This document shows positions 20,720 through 33,480 of a stretch of DNA of 64,000 nt, piece by piece. Below the pieces are notes generated by a model. That model did not search any database. It was not told the DNA's origin and saw only the letters and a program-made list of their open reading frames with translations. How positions within the stretch are numbered: position 1 is the stretch's first letter; each line of letters begins with the position of its first letter. The translations under genes were made by a program, and so were the position numbers. Origin of the DNA: Hyperoplus lanceolatus (taxonomy: Eukaryota > Chordata > Actinopteri > Uranoscopiformes > Ammodytidae); assembly GCA_026929865.2 (NCBI GenBank), contig CM049404.1, positions 2,376,001-2,440,000 on the forward strand. Reading direction: 5' to 3'.

Positions 20720-21202
20720 CATAGATAGTATATAAAATGGATGCAGCATCCGGGCTGACCTCAGTTATTGACACGGCATCCCGTTTTCCTGGCTTATGTG
20801 CGTCGCCATCTTGTGAGATTTTTACTCCGCCTCACGTCGGGGGGAGGGAAATACGGCCATCGAGCTGACGTATATCTCCGAGGCAAAGTGAGGGACAATG
20901 GGCGGAGAGCTGTCACTCAAGAGATTGCGCCAATACATTTTAACCTCCAAAAGAATAAAAACTAGCCTGCTAGAAAAAAATTCACCCCCCTCAGTGCTGT
21001 CATGGAGATATGACCTAAACATACAGACTAAAATGTTTTTTTGGACCAGGCTGTAAATAGGTTCAATAAGACTGTGAAAACTGCCTATTTAACAAGTGAG
21101 TCAAAGAAAAATTGCTCAGTCTTGGTACCACGTCCTCGTGCTACTGCAATGTTTGTCACTTCTTTATTAGATGCTGGTAGAACTCGCTGTGGTTGGGGCT
21201 TG
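20720..21202 (+). mobile_element. hAT-like non-autonomous element (copy B)
   Basis: It is flanked by the exact 8-mer ATTCATAC (20712-20719 and 21203-21210). It starts CATAGATAGTATATAAAATG and ends GTGGTTGGGGCTTG. It includes GCGTCGCCATCTTGTGAG and the TTTTAACCTCCAAAAGAATA segment shared with copy A (724-1113, opposite orientation). Length is 483 bp. No protein is encoded. Confidence 0.85.
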
Positions 21203-21210
21203 ATTCATAC

Positions 21211-22140
21211 CCCAACTTGAGCAACAGTGGACTGCATTGCAACCCTTAACAGCACGAGCAAGACATTGGCAGCTGAATAGCATTTCAAATGTGCACTGAC
21301 ATTCATCAACATCTTTTAAATACATTGAAAGTATCAGTTGTTTTTAACATAAGACTTAAAATTGAGTTGAAACTTTGATTTGAAGGTTGTGATAACTTTT
21401 TAGCCAAAGATATGTGCAGCAGAAGAGTACAGTAATAAACACACGAGGGACATTGTAGAGCTGCAGTTCTTGCAGTGAGGCAGTCAGGGTGCATGGTTGG
21501 GTCACATTGCTGTCATTTAACCTTGATCTTTACTTTTACCATACGACATTGATGATCAGCCCACTGCTTAGTTCTAGACTCAAATAACTAAAACTGTGTT
21601 AGATGAGTTGATTTTTGTTGTTTGTGTCATCGCCGGGTCAAATTCTTAATTGGATCAATACTTTGGGTTAGGACCAAATGCCTGCTAGACTAATGACGTT
21701 CCCATCAGCCAGCTGTGCTTTGTATTTGGTGCTACTTGACAAAGGGTAACATGCTAACACGATAACATCTGACTGAGCATCCCTGCTTACTGTAATACTA
21801 GCATGTCTGCCTTACAGTGGCTAGCATGGCTGTAAACTCCTAGTCCTCATCTCACTAGGCTGGTTTGATGTATAAATGTTTTCCAACCTTAAAGAAAAAA
21901 CAGTACTGTATATACTCAGAATTCCTCATTCGGGCGACGGAAGCTATAACTATAACTACACTATAACTTTAATTATAGCAGTGTAAGATTAGAAATAATA
22001 TAACAAATTACATTTTAATCATAGTTTGAAGAGTTACTTAGCATCAAACTGGGCGATTTGACATGCAGGCTTCACCCACTCTAGCTGAGATGGTACCTCC
22101 TTCTCAAAGTTGCATCCGGTTTAATCTGTGGGTCGCCGAC
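21211..22140. other. unannotated interval
   Basis: Only a small TATAACTA-rich near-palindrome at about 21950-21980 stands out. Confidence 0.4.
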
Positions 22141-22393
22141 ATAGGCGTTATATGCAGGGCCGTGGCTAAGTATTGGAGGGGCAGGGACCTACGATTAGAA
22201 CTATAATGATTGACTTTTGTTAAATGTATTGTTTGTTTTAATGCTTTGAGAGGCGTGTGGGCGTAGTTGCAGTTTGTTCTTGCAAGTACAGTTTTAAGAA
22301 CACAAAAGTTAGAGGGGCAGCTGATCCCCCCTGTAGATCCGCCCCTGTCCCTAGCAGTTCTAGTGGTCCAAAATATACGTAAAAGTTATATTT

Positions 22394-22560
22394 GGGGTGT
22401 GCCTATGGTGTAGTGGTAAGTGCGCCCCCCATAGAGGCTCAGTCCTCTTCACAGCAAACCCAGGTTAGAATCCGGCCTGGGTCGTTCTTCGAATGTCATT
22501 TCCCTTTCTACCCCATTTCATCTCTGTTTCTCCAAACTATCAATAAAAGCATAACAAAAA
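22394..22560 (+). mobile_element. tRNA-derived SINE
   Basis: The tRNA-like head (CTATGGTGTAGTGGTAAGTG and degraded B box GGTTAGAATCC) is followed by a body ATTTCATCTCTGTTTCTCC and a tail ATCAATAAAAGCATAACAAA. The body matches the minus-strand SINE at 37973-38160. Clear duplication borders were not found. Confidence 0.75.
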
Positions 22561-22959
22561 TTATCTTTGAATATAGGGGAGAGGGGCCTAAGTTGTGCAA
22601 CTTTTCACTCAAAGTGACTTTAAAGTAAGGTCTTGACAGTAAAGTCTCCAACTCAAATATGTACATATATTTCAGGGTGTTGTGCATCCCTGGCAATAAA
22701 AACTTTGGATCTGGAAATAAACTGTTGAAGAAATATAGCTTTCGGAAAAAAAGTTGTCTTGATGCACAACTTGCCCCCGGTGTGGTGTAAGTTGTGTGGT
22801 TGGAGAGAATACCATGGGGTGAATTGTGCCATTAATATATCTCATAAACTGTAATGCAAGACAAATCCATTAGACAATCACTTATTTAAGGTGTATTTAA
22901 AGTAAATAGTTGGTTGGCAAAGATTGAAGGACAATTTTCTTAAACAAGGCCTAGCAGAT

Positions 22960-23124
22960 CTAGGTGGTTTTGCCTGCAAAGCTCACAATGACTAAGTCAC
23001 CATCATCATCTTTCTGGCCATCTGAAGTCTCATCAGTGGTGTCGTTAAGTGGAATTGAGATGTCACTCTCTTCTGAGCTACTGTAGACAATCACTTTCTT
23101 TTGGTGACCAGCGTATAGAGCCAT
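22960..23124 (-). pseudogene. transposase C-terminal remnant (acidic linker plus SH3-like start)
   Basis: The minus-strand frame reads through a Ser/Asp/Glu-rich linker (YSSSEESDISIPLND, then DGQKDDDGDLVIVSFAGK) and stops. An acidic linker followed by GD-hVhVpFAGK is typical of the end of pogo-like transposases that carry a small C-terminal module. Upstream residues are displaced by the LINE insertion at 23160. The ATG is nominal. With the ILTDTPEK piece in element E and the MPRKYTRKT piece in D it forms a consistent set. Confidence 0.45.
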
Positions 23125-23159
23125 GCCACTGGCACAACTCTCAGAAATGTACTTTGCAC

Positions 23160-23480
23160 TAGTTGCTCCGTGCTTGTGGAACCAACTGCCACCTGACAAA
23201 TGTGATTCCCCCTACATTTCTGCCTTTAAATCAAGGCTCAAAACCCATATGTACACCCTGGTGTTTCCTCCCCATTAACTATCTTACCTCTGCACTACTA
23301 TCTGTGTTTATGTGGATGTATGGGCTTTACGTCTTTTATTTTGGTTATTGTTATTTTACCTTCATTGTTTATCTACTGAATGCACTATGTACAGCACTTT
23401 GGAGAGTGCAAACTGTTATACATGTGCTTTTATAAATACATTTTACTTACTTACTTACTTACTTACTTATAACTCACCTA
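23160..23480 (+). mobile_element. LINE 3' tail ending in (ACTT)n
   Basis: It has the extreme C-terminal signature of a LINE reverse transcriptase (TGGAACCAACTGCC... then TCAAGGCTCAAAACCCATAT, read SRLKTHMY) and then the 3' end TGTACAGCACTTTGGAGAGT with a TTTTATAAATACATTTTACTT junction into seven or more ACTT units. It is 5'-truncated and inserted in element C. Confidence 0.65.
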
Positions 23481-23879
23481 GGCCCTATGGCACAAATCAC
23501 CCCATCCCCAGAATTTTGGATAATAGGCATGATGCAGCAATTTAGGGCTGACATCGTGCTAACTATATAGACACAAAGTGTAGCATACCAAAGCACTAAA
23601 ACATGTGTCAAATGTTTTCAAACTTGTCTATAATTGTTCAAACAGAATAATCAAAAAACCTTGATCATGGAAATTTTACTTTGAAAGGCAAAACAGTTTT
23701 TTTTAGCTTAAATGTGCTTATATCTTATTCCTTGTGTCTCCCTTCTTTACAGGATGAGTCAAATGGATGGCTCTTCTTAAAATATGTGGTCACATTTCCA
23801 ATTTCTTCCACGGTTTTCTAGAAACAAGGGGTGGCACAACTTCCAAAATGCACAACGTAGGCCACTCTCCCCTATTTAT

Positions 23880-24215
23880 TTTTCACATTTGTCTTGTGGA
23901 AGAGAGGAGGAAGGTAGATCCAGCACAAGCTTCATATTAAGAGCTCCTATGACGGTATTTAATGTTGGTATATTTGATGAACAGCCCTTCTAGCTGAATG
24001 CTGCTAAACCAATTCATTGCGCCACTGAGCAGCTGATTTCTAATTGTTTTGGTAGTTTTTGCTTCGACACAGAACAGCCAGAATTGTAAAAAACCTGGAG
24101 CATTATGGTATAGATCAACAACCTTTATAGAATATTAAAATCTGTTTTTTGGGCCCACAGCTTGTTCCCTTCAGCAACAGCTTAATCAGTTCCTCCTTAT
24201 GCACTTACACAAACA
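23880..24215. other. unannotated interval
   Basis: No recognised element or gene. Confidence 0.4.
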
Positions 24216-24521
24216 TACACACACACACACACAAACATACACACACAAAGGTTGACCCGGGGGGAGGAGGAAATTGAATTAGCGGGGTGTAATGCAGCTC
24301 CTTGTGTGTGTAATCAGAGCAGGCTCAGAATACAGGGCCATTGTAAGTCACTGTGGTTGGAGTCGGAGAGCTAGCGACCGCTGGGGGAAGCGGCCCTTAT
24401 CACTTGATACGACAACAGCCGGGGGAATGTGTGTGTGTGTGTGTGTGTGTGCGTGTTTCATTTGTGTGGGAGTCAAGGCGGACTGATTGCATGGAGAATG
24501 TGCATATGTACATGATCGTAA

Positions 24522-24564
<43 letters not shown>

Positions 24565-24666
24565 TGGGATAGGGAACAAGTGAGTGAGAAAGTCTTTTTT
24601 TGTTTATTTAACATTTTACAAAAAAGGTTCAAAGTGAACATGTTCATTTAAATCGATGGACAACCA

Positions 24667-24706
<40 letters not shown>

Positions 24707-24720
24707 GGCGTGTGTGTGTG
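24216..24720. repeat. cluster of CA, TG and GA arrays
   Basis: CA at about 24218-24246, TG at 24427-24450 and 24523-24563, GA at 24667-24708 followed by a short TG run. Confidence 0.9.
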
Positions 24721-25088
24721 TAAAATAATGTTAAAACATGATGAATGCAAAAAAAATGACACCAGCATTTTGGACATACATTGCCACTTTACCCCTGTGA
24801 TATTTACTGCATTTTGGGTGTTTTTTTATGTCCTGCGTCAACAACAAAAAAAGCCCTTTCTGCCTTAGTTGTTTCCCCTGTCATTGTTTGGGGCGCAGGG
24901 CTGCAGGCTGTGTTGCAGCCTGTGTTTTCCACCATGGATGTCATTGTTATTCACTGTCTGTTCATTATTTTTGTGCTGTGGTATTTTGCCTCCTTCTGAT
25001 GACTGTTTCCTCCCATTGTCCCTGTTTTTTTTTCTACCAGGCTGGCTGGCTCTGGACTTGAGCCAGCCTAGACCCTCCTACCTTTAAA

Positions 25089-25128
<40 letters not shown>

Positions 25129-25144
25129 GTACGTTTGTATGTGT

Positions 25145-25175
<31 letters not shown>

Positions 25176-25258
25176 GGGGTTCTGTGCGTGTGTTTGTGTG
25201 TGTGAGAAAGAAAGAGAGAGAGGGAGGGGAGAGAGTCCACCAGTCAGTTCAGAGGGGT

Positions 25259-25294
<36 letters not shown>
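25089..25294. repeat. (CA)n, (TG)n, G21 and (CT)n tracts
   Basis: CA at 25089-25127, TG at 25139-25158 running directly into 21 consecutive G (25159-25179), a GA tract at about 25205-25230 and (CT)17 at 25261-25294. Confidence 0.95.
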
Positions 25295-25296
<2 letters not shown>

Positions 25297-25584
25297 CTCG
25301 GTCTCTCCTACTCCCACCCTCTGTTGCCTTTTGTTGCGGCCCCTCACTTTCTCAACACTTGGACAGAGGGAACTGATACTGTTCCCATGTTTAAGTGTGT
25401 GTGTATCTGTGTGTGTGTGTGTGTGTTTGTGTGTAGCCTCTCTCAATTTCGCTGGACTGAACTGTACGTGCACATGACTGAGGCGACTTTTGTGACACAC
25501 TCTTTACGCTGAATGTTCACACCACAGACTGGTAAGGCAGCACTCGGGAAACTTGTCTAATGTTCAGTGTGTTTGGGATCGCGG

Positions 25585-25587
<3 letters not shown>

Positions 25588-25654
<67 letters not shown>
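25588..25654. repeat. (TG)30 with a CG-rich end
   Basis: A pure TG run to 25648, then GCGCGCG. A C15-type tract with two A interruptions follows at about 25771-25797. Confidence 0.95.
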
Positions 25655-25656
<2 letters not shown>

Positions 25657-26469
25657 GATTTGGGAAAAGGCTGTCTTACTAAAGCAACAGGTCATTTGCA
25701 GATGTAGGTTTTTATTTCTTCATGTAAAGATGTGGAAAGCTGTCTTATCTTCCTCTCCCTATTTCACTCACCCCCCCCCCCCCCCACCCCACCCCCCGCC
25801 TCTCTCTCCCTCTGTCCGGCCCAAGTTACTCAAGTTACCGGCTTCCTCCTGTTGTTATGAGCCTGGTCTCTATGCAGCACTCTGAGGGCGCTCCCACGCT
25901 CTCCCAGAGAAAAAAGAGAGGAAGGAAAAGAGCGATAACTATTTCAGAGCCACAGAACATGCAGGAGAAGCAGGCATTGGTGTCAGCCCCGCGTCTCCTC
26001 TTCTTGGGCTGCACATGCACACTTTGGTCCCTTTAACATGGAGCAACTGTTGTTATGCATGACTGCTTGGGTTCCATTGTTTGTTGTTTTTCGGGACAAA
26101 AAGTTTTCTCTTTTTCTTCGGGGGTGGTGGTGGGTTGGCTGAGGTGGTGAGAAAATTGGAAACAGAACCACCCACAGTGAAGTGAGTCAGCCCCAGTACT
26201 TAGTGCCGTGTTGACTTTGGAAATGACAGGGGGGGGGGGGCTTACTGTTGCTGGAGGACAAACAAAACTGTCAGATGTTAAAAGAGAAACAAACAAACAG
26301 AGAGTGTCAATGTGTCCATGTATTCTAGACGAGGGTCCCAGGATCCCCCCTGCAAAGTGAGAGCTGTTGTTGAGTACAATGGGGATGTGGTTGCTTTTAA
26401 TCCTGATAAAAGGTTTTTTTTTACTGGGAGTCTTTTCTCAGCCGAGCTAAGGGTCTAAGGGCAGGGTGT

Positions 26470-26563
26470 CATACTGTATGGAATGTAAAGCCCACTGAGG
26501 CAAATGTCTATTTGTGATATTGGGCTGTACAAATAAAACTGATTTGATTTGATTTGATTTGAT
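26470..26563 (+). mobile_element. retroposon 3' tail with (TTTGA)n end
   Basis: GTAAAGCCCACTGAGGCAAA, then GATATTGGGCTGTACAAATA, then AAACTGATTTGATTTGATTT is the stereotyped 3' end of fish LINEs and partner SINEs. The 5' part is absent or unrecognised. Confidence 0.6.
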
Positions 26564-26574
26564 GTGGTGGAAAG

Positions 26575-26690
26575 GAGAAGCGATGGGAGGGTGAGGAGAG
26601 AGAGAGGAGAAAGAGAGAGAGGAGAGGAGAGGAGAGGAGAGGAGAGGAGAGGAGAGGAGAGGAGAGGAGAGGAGAGGAGAGAGAGAGAAG
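26575..26690. repeat. (GGAGA)n purine tract
   Basis: At least 13 GGAGA units at about 26615-26682 inside a longer GA-rich segment. Confidence 0.95.
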
Positions 26691-26694
26691 CTGT

Positions 26695-28065
<1,371 letters not shown>

Positions 28066-28069
28066 ACCT

Positions 28070-28825
28070 GTCTGCAGACAATGACTCCACTTGTTGCTGT
28101 GTGATGGTTCTCCATGGGAAAGCACCTGGAGAGCAGCCCACACTCGGTGTCTCTTTGACCCCCGGGAGCTGGCTGGTCAGGTCAGAGGATGATTGGCTAA
28201 TTATTCCTCTAATCACGCTTAATGTTTTTCTCACCGCCCCACTTTGGCCACACGGATTGGGGGTGGCGCTGTGGAGCTTAGAACAACACAAACAACCATT
28301 CATCAGCTAATGTATTCCAGGTCTAACTGTTTGGGTTGGTAGGGGCTGGGTGTATTAGTGTGAGAGACAGAGAGAGAGAAAGAGAGAGATTTTACAATGA
28401 CTGAGATTTGGGGTGATGAATATGTTCCTAAGCCTAGCAAGAGCCTGACCCCTGTTTGTAGCCAAATTAAGATTTTTTTTATAATGATGGCAGTGGTTTC
28501 CTTGTGTGTGGATTTTAAACGTTGTACTGCCAAAGCTATAGTGAAATCAGCACTTCTTTAAGAAATATACTGCAACCATTAACGCAGCATCCCGAAAACA
28601 AGGCTGAAGGCAAGAGCACAGAGAGAAACCGCATACCCATTCAGGAAAATGTTGCTAACAATTCATTTTAGGCTCATTGACAGTTTGTTACAGTATAAGC
28701 ACATGACGCACAGCAAGTACACCCATGTTCATAAATGCTGGGAGAATTATGGGATTGTGTGGAAAAAGTAACAAAGGAGGATTTTTTTTTATTTAACACG
28801 CTTCCATTTTTTTTCCACTTGCACA
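28070..28825. other. unannotated interval
   Basis: The first 80 bp resemble 15.70-15.75 kb weakly (CTCCATGG.AAAGCA.CTGGAGAG). A short GA tract is at 28368-28388. No gene seen. Confidence 0.35.
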
Positions 28826-28829
28826 GTAC

Positions 28830-28975
28830 TTACAGTAGATATCATTATGGACCCTTCATTGATTTTTTATAGTATTGTATTGGAAGTTTGTTTTATCTGC
28901 CTTGACTGTAAAGCACTTTGGGTCAACTTCTGTCGCCTGTATATGTGCTATATAAATATGGTGACTTGACTTGAA
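28830..28975 (+). mobile_element. LINE/SINE 3' tail
   Basis: The sequence ACTGTAAAGCACTTTGGGTC and ATATGTGCTATATAAATATG, ending in TGACTTGACTTGA, is a typical fish retroposon 3' end. The upstream limit is uncertain. Confidence 0.5.
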
Positions 28976-29104
28976 ACTTAGCCAGTTGATGACTTACAAT
29001 AAACAACATATGAAGGACTCCTTCTGTAATAACCTTCTGAGTAGTGCTCAGAATGATTATGGAGAGTTTAGCGGATGTAAGAAACTTGGAAGTTGATCAT
29101 TTAT

Positions 29105-29600
29105 TGTGTGCGCTCGGGCTTTCAGTTTAGATTTCAAACGGATATAAAACGTTTTGTGGAAGCATCCGAGACCGTGCTGTATTATTACAGTGAAAATAGC
29201 GTGAAGTGCAGTCTTTACCACTAAAGCGGACAGGTGGAGCAGGTGAGGAGTTGTTGAGGAAGTAAGGTCTGCAGTGTGTCCCGCTCGTCAGAGGGAGGCG
29301 GGGTTTATTCGGAGATTACTTCATGCTCTGTTCTCACTGTGATCACTGTGGCCTTCAGTGTGCGCACGTACTTCTAAAAACTTCACAATGAAGGATGAAG
29401 GATGCACACCTTTGTACTTCTAAAAACTTCACGATGAAGGGTGCACACCTTTGTGCTGTGCGCAAGAAATATCCGGAAGCTCATGCCGATCTGACTAAAA
29501 CTCAGAGAGATATGCGAGCCACAGACACACACACAGACACACACACACAGACATGACATACGTTTCTTGCTTTATAGATAGATTATTATTAAGATGGTTG
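29105..29600 (+). repeat. R-GATA dispersed repeat, copy 1
   Basis: Landmarks shared with the copies at 37800-38520 and, inverted, 50576-51545: a TCCGAGACCGTGCT segment, GGCGGGGTTTA... with ACTTCATG, GCCGATCTGAC, GCGAGCCACAGAC and a CTTGCTTTATAGATAGAT tail. An internal 46-bp direct duplication (GTACTTCTAAAAACTTCACR at 29368 and 29414) is specific to this copy. Confidence 0.65.
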
Positions 29601-29889
29601 TATAGGAAGAAATATACAGACGCAAACAGACAAGGTTTAGTCTACTTAACACCATAATGTACATGTTGGACACTATGAAAGAAGACCAGGTTATGCAATG
29701 TATTTGCCTGAAGAAAGAGACAGGGACATTGAGAGGAGAAAAGCAAAGTGAAATCCAGAGAATTCAAAGACATTCGGGCGATTAGGAAACATGGTGAACC
29801 TAAACCATGAGCGGGTCAGGGGTCAAGAGGGTCACAGAGGTCGAAGTGGGACCAGCAGCTCTACTTAGAACAGGATATCCTGGGAGGAA

Positions 29890-30115
29890 AAAGCCATCTG
29901 TCTCTCCCTCCCTCTCTCTATCTCTCTCTCCTTCCCTCCCTCTCTTTCTCTTTTTCTCTCTCCATCTCTCTCTCTCTTTCTCCCTTTCTCTCCATCTCTC
30001 TCTCTTTCTGTCTCCCTCTTTCTTCCCCCTTTCTCCCTCCCCCTCTATCTCTCTCTCTCCCTTCCTATCTCTCTCCCTCCCTCTCTTTCTATTTCTCCCT
30101 CCCTTTCTCTTTCTC

Positions 30116-30150
<35 letters not shown>
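29890..30150. repeat. polypyrimidine/polypurine tract
   Basis: About 260 bp of almost pure C/T on the plus strand, with irregular CTCT, CCCT and TTTCT words and very few purine interruptions. It generates long false serine/leucine- and arginine/glutamate-rich frames. Confidence 0.95.
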
Positions 30151-30151
<1 letters not shown>

Positions 30152-30159
30152 ACGTTGTT

Positions 30160-31305
30160 ACATTCCCAGGGCGAGGGGGCTCACAGTGGAGAGGAGAGGT
30201 GTAACCTTTCACAGAAAAACACACAAGTTCCACCTCTGAGAAGCCTCACGTTCATCAATCAGCGGTGACAGAGAGGGAGCGCAGAATGTGCCCTGAGTGT
30301 CTATGAAGTGTGTTATTGTGGGCTGATAGCTTTAGGATCATGTCCACGTCTTGCTCTCCTCCTGTTTGTTGCTGTTTTGCTGCCCTCCCATTGGGCAGCT
30401 TCAACAGCCCAAATAAATTCACCCTGCAAGGACAATACGGTTTGTCTTTCTCAATCTTATCTCAACCAGGCAGACTAGTGTGTGTAAATGATGAAACATC
30501 CCCTTTTGTGTTTTTTACTGTAATATGTTATCAGCCATGTTGGTTCCCCCGCTAGTAAAAATACTGCCATCCAGTTGTGGTATTGCAAATTGTTCCCTGT
30601 TGTTAAAAACAGGGGACTGACAAATAATCAAACGATTGTAGATAAACATATCAGTTTTGTATCAGATGTGTTTGTGTGCGGGAGAGTGAAGAGAGTGCCT
30701 TTTGACATGCTATGAAATGAATTTTCAATTTGTGTTCTACTTTCTGGCGTCACAGACAATCACACGGTGGACGCTGGAGGCTGTTCAGTCAGAAAGTTAT
30801 AGATCATAAGTAAATGTGCCGGCATGCTCCGAGTTCACAACTGGCGATCATAGGCTACTATTATAAAGGACAGCAGCCTACATCTGCATGTTTCATTATA
30901 CATCAGCATCTCATACAACAATGCCTACTACATCTCTTTCCTTTAGAATACATTCAGAAAGTTACACAACTCACCCAGTTGGTGAGTCTCTGACACGCCA
31001 GTAAAAAAAAAGAAAGAATAAAAAGAACTGGCAGGCGCTTGCGGACAGCAGGCTGCTCTAGTAATTCTAACATAAAGTCAGTAACCTAATGATCACTGTA
31101 AACAGCACAAATATAAAATAAAGCTCTCTCTCCTCTACCTCTCTGTTTTACCTTACTGCACAGCTGGAGCTAGCACTCGTCTATTTTAAACAATGTCCAT
31201 CCAGGTTCAAAGACCTGCGCTCATTTTGGTGGGAAAAGGGTAAACCAGATGTGCATGCCTAAAACATGATAGATGTTATTTTATTTTTAAAAGGATAGTT
31301 ACTCA
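30160..31305. other. unannotated interval
   Basis: Largely unrecognised sequence. At about 31000-31190 it weakly resembles the hAT-like flank sequence at 46.5 and 62.0 kb (AAATAAAGCTCTCTCTCCTC). No gene seen. Confidence 0.35.
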
Positions 31306-31479
31306 TTCTGAAGTGGGGTTGTATGAGGTTCTTATGCATAGTAAGTGTTTTACCTTATGGGGATGGGGGTGATCAGTGCGGTCACAATAAGGAGTTTAGG
31401 GGAGACGTGGCTGTAGCAGAAGTCAGCCTGGTACTGTTACAGAGGGGGCCAGCAGAAAAAGTTTTTTTCTCCATATATA

Positions 31480-31664
31480 CAGCCCCGGAAAAAATGACTG
31501 AAAATGCTCTAAATGACAATATTTTTATCGTGAATTTGGTAGAAATGTTGTCAGTAGATTATTATAAAATCAAAATGTTCATTTTACTCAAACATATGCC
31601 TCTAAAGAGTAAAACAAGAGACACTGAACATTTAGAGTGGTCTCTTAATTTGTTTCAAGAGCTG
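31480..31664. mobile_element. Tc1/mariner-type MITE, copy 1
   Basis: TA at 31478-31479 and 31665-31666. The ends CAGCCCCGGAAAAAATGACT and, inverted, CAGCTCTTGAAACAAATTAA belong to the fish MITE with CAGCTCCGGAAAAAATTAAG ends. Copy 2 is at 55992-56218 in opposite orientation. Confidence 0.75.
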
Positions 31665-31724
31665 TATACATGCTAACCTAATACCTAAATATCCCTTCAA
31701 TTGTACACTAAACTTCTATGTATA

Positions 31725-32936
31725 GGAGAGAACGGGGTAATCTGAGCCACTTTTTACATTTGCTCCCCTCTAAGCGAGCTAAAATGATTTATCACTCAAA
31801 TTTACACATTTCCCATTAATTCAGAATGTTTCCTAGAAATGAGCATTAGCAGAATTTTTTCAAGACAAAGGGCAGTGAAAATATGATTCTTTAAAAAAAT
31901 GTTGTCATGTGGCTCACTTTACCCCAGCTGTGGGGTAAACTGATCTACTTACTTTTTCCACTCTGAAACTACCATAACAACACATATTGTAACAGTAAGA
32001 ATCCTGAAAGCTAGCCACACATTCCAGAACTAATGTCGGACTAGTAAAATAATGATGGGCTTTGGTCAATTAAGCAAAGCAAATGTTCTAAACACTTGAA
32101 AGTAACTCTGAACAAAATCAAATACAACATATTATAATTCAAAAGGTTTTAATCAGATTCAAATGAAAGATAGAACCAGTTAGATTAGAACACAGTCTGG
32201 GAGTCAGAACACAGGACCCTTAGAGCCAGCTAGTGTCTGGGGTTCAAAGCATAGGAAAATCAGAACCAGCGAGAACAGCCTGGGACTCAGAACACAGGAG
32301 AAGACCCAACTGGATTATAACATCAACCTGTCATACTTTACAACTAGGCCTACTCTTTCCAGCCCTGAAGGTTACAGGGAAAGATGAGAAGGTGCTCTTT
32401 CCGTGTGGTTGCCCGAGGTCGTCTTCCTGGTGTATTTCCTTGGCATGATGGCTTTTCTACAATGTGTATGACATTAAAATAAAACATATGTTATGTAATA
32501 TTACATTAAAATATTTTTAAGACTAAACTTAACTTGTGCCTCATGCATTTGGCTCACTTTCCCCCACCACCACAATTTGAGAAAAAAACAACCTCTGTTA
32601 GCATTTCAGGCTAATCTTCAGTTATCAGCATCACATGGTTTCATATGTTGGTAGTTCATCAACACATATGATAGAAGTTTTTCTATGTGAATATATTTGC
32701 TTTGGCACAACAGTTGATTAAGTTGACAGCAAGAAAATTTACTTTTACATGCAAAATACCTATTTTGGTGAAAAAAACATGCTTACCACAGCACCATGAG
32801 GTCCTCTCTTTCAGGGCCATGGGGAAATGAGAGGGGCTTGAAAACATATATCTCACATGACCACAAATGTTTTCCGTTGCCTAGATACAGGGGGTGGCTC
32901 ACATTACCCGATGCCTCAGATTCCCCCGTTCTCCCC
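31725..32936 (-). mobile_element. pogo/Tc1-mariner-like element D (defective)
   Basis: TA at 31723-31724 and 32937-32938, with ends GGAGAGAACGGGGTAATCTG and, inverted, GGGGAGAACGGGGGAATCTG. Interior copies of the terminal theme occur, for example GTGGCTCACTTTACCCC near 31.91 kb and GGCTCACTTTCCCCC near 32.55 kb. A short N-terminal transposase-like frame is on the minus strand at 32372-32446. Confidence 0.75.
32372..32446 (-). pseudogene. pogo-like transposase N-terminal remnant
   Basis: A 24-codon minus-strand frame begins MPRKYTRKTTSGNH. Many pogo/Tigger/CENP-B-type transposases in animals start with a very similar MPR.Y.RKT.RG sequence just before the HTH_psq DNA-binding domain. The frame stops after 24 codons and the HTH is not recognisable, so the copy is dead. 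It lies about 490 bp inside the right end, on the same relative strand as the remnants in C and E. Confidence 0.5.
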
Positions 32937-33248
32937 TATACTGTATGTGGAGAAAACACTTTTTTCTTCTGGCCCCCTCAGCAACAGTACAATACTAACT
33001 ACTGGTTCAGCCTTGTCTCCCCAAAAAGGCTTTAAAATGACTGTGCTGACCCCCATCTCCATAAGGTAACACACTAACTGCTGTATGCCTAAGTACCCCA
33101 TACAACCTCACTTCAAATATTCTCAACTATCCCTTAACTGCAACATTTTAAGATTCTCAAACTCAAAGATACAGACTAGACCAGATGTAATTTTAGGCTC
33201 CACCAGTCCATATCCTACGGTCTTACCCAGATCCCACAGTAAGTCCTG

Positions 33249-33480
33249 GGGCCTGTTGCATAAAACCAAGATAAGGGATTAACCTAGGATATTTCGGTTA
33301 TCTTGGCTTGAGTTAGCCATGATCCGGTTGCATAAAAGCGGAGGGACATAAGTTACCATGGAGATTTATCCTTTACGTTTAGCCTGGTCCGGACCAGGCT
33401 AAACATAAAGGATACACTTATTCTGTTGCCTGATTGGCTCAGTCAGCTGTCACTCCGATCTGAAATCAAGGTGTTTAACA
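33249..33480. mobile_element. terminal region of an unrecognised DNA element (Harbinger-like suspected)
   Basis: Sequence starting GGCCTGTTGCATAAAACCAA interrupts the repeat that continues at about 34220 as AGGATTGTAATTCTGTGTG (uninterrupted at 3438-3460). GCATAAAAC..GATAAGGGATTAA is familiar from fish non-autonomous elements. An internal palindrome GTTTAGCCTGGTCC/GGACCAGGCTAAAC is at 33379-33406. The right terminus is not identified. Confidence 0.4.

Larger units (their letters stand above)
22576..23872 (-). mobile_element. pogo/Tc1-mariner-like element C (defective)
   Basis: TA at 22574-22575 and 23873-23874 with ends GGGGAGAGGGGCCTAAGTTG and, inverted, GGGGAGAGTGGCCTACGTTG. Interior copies of the terminal theme (GTTGTG / GGCACAA next to runs of C or G) occur in both orientations. 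It is interrupted by a LINE 3' tail at about 23160-23480. It contains a transposase-like C-terminal remnant on the minus strand. Confidence 0.75.
31309..33115. mobile_element. foldback-type element with about 170-bp inverted arms
   Basis: Left arm 31309-31475 (TGAAGTGGGGTTGTATGAGG ... GTACTGTTACAGAGGGGGCC) pairs with right arm 32945-33115 read in reverse. The right arm also matches the repeat at 2519-2614. Between the arms lie a Tc1-type MITE (31480-31664) and pogo-like element D (31725-32936), which account for most of the interior. Confidence 0.7.

Noticed and set aside
29800-30268. Ser/Leu-rich plus-strand and Arg/Glu-rich minus-strand frames
   Set aside because: They are compositional products of the polypyrimidine tract, with no domain and no splice context.
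31323-31676. 117-residue plus-strand frame
   Set aside because: It is made of a foldback arm and a Tc1-type MITE.
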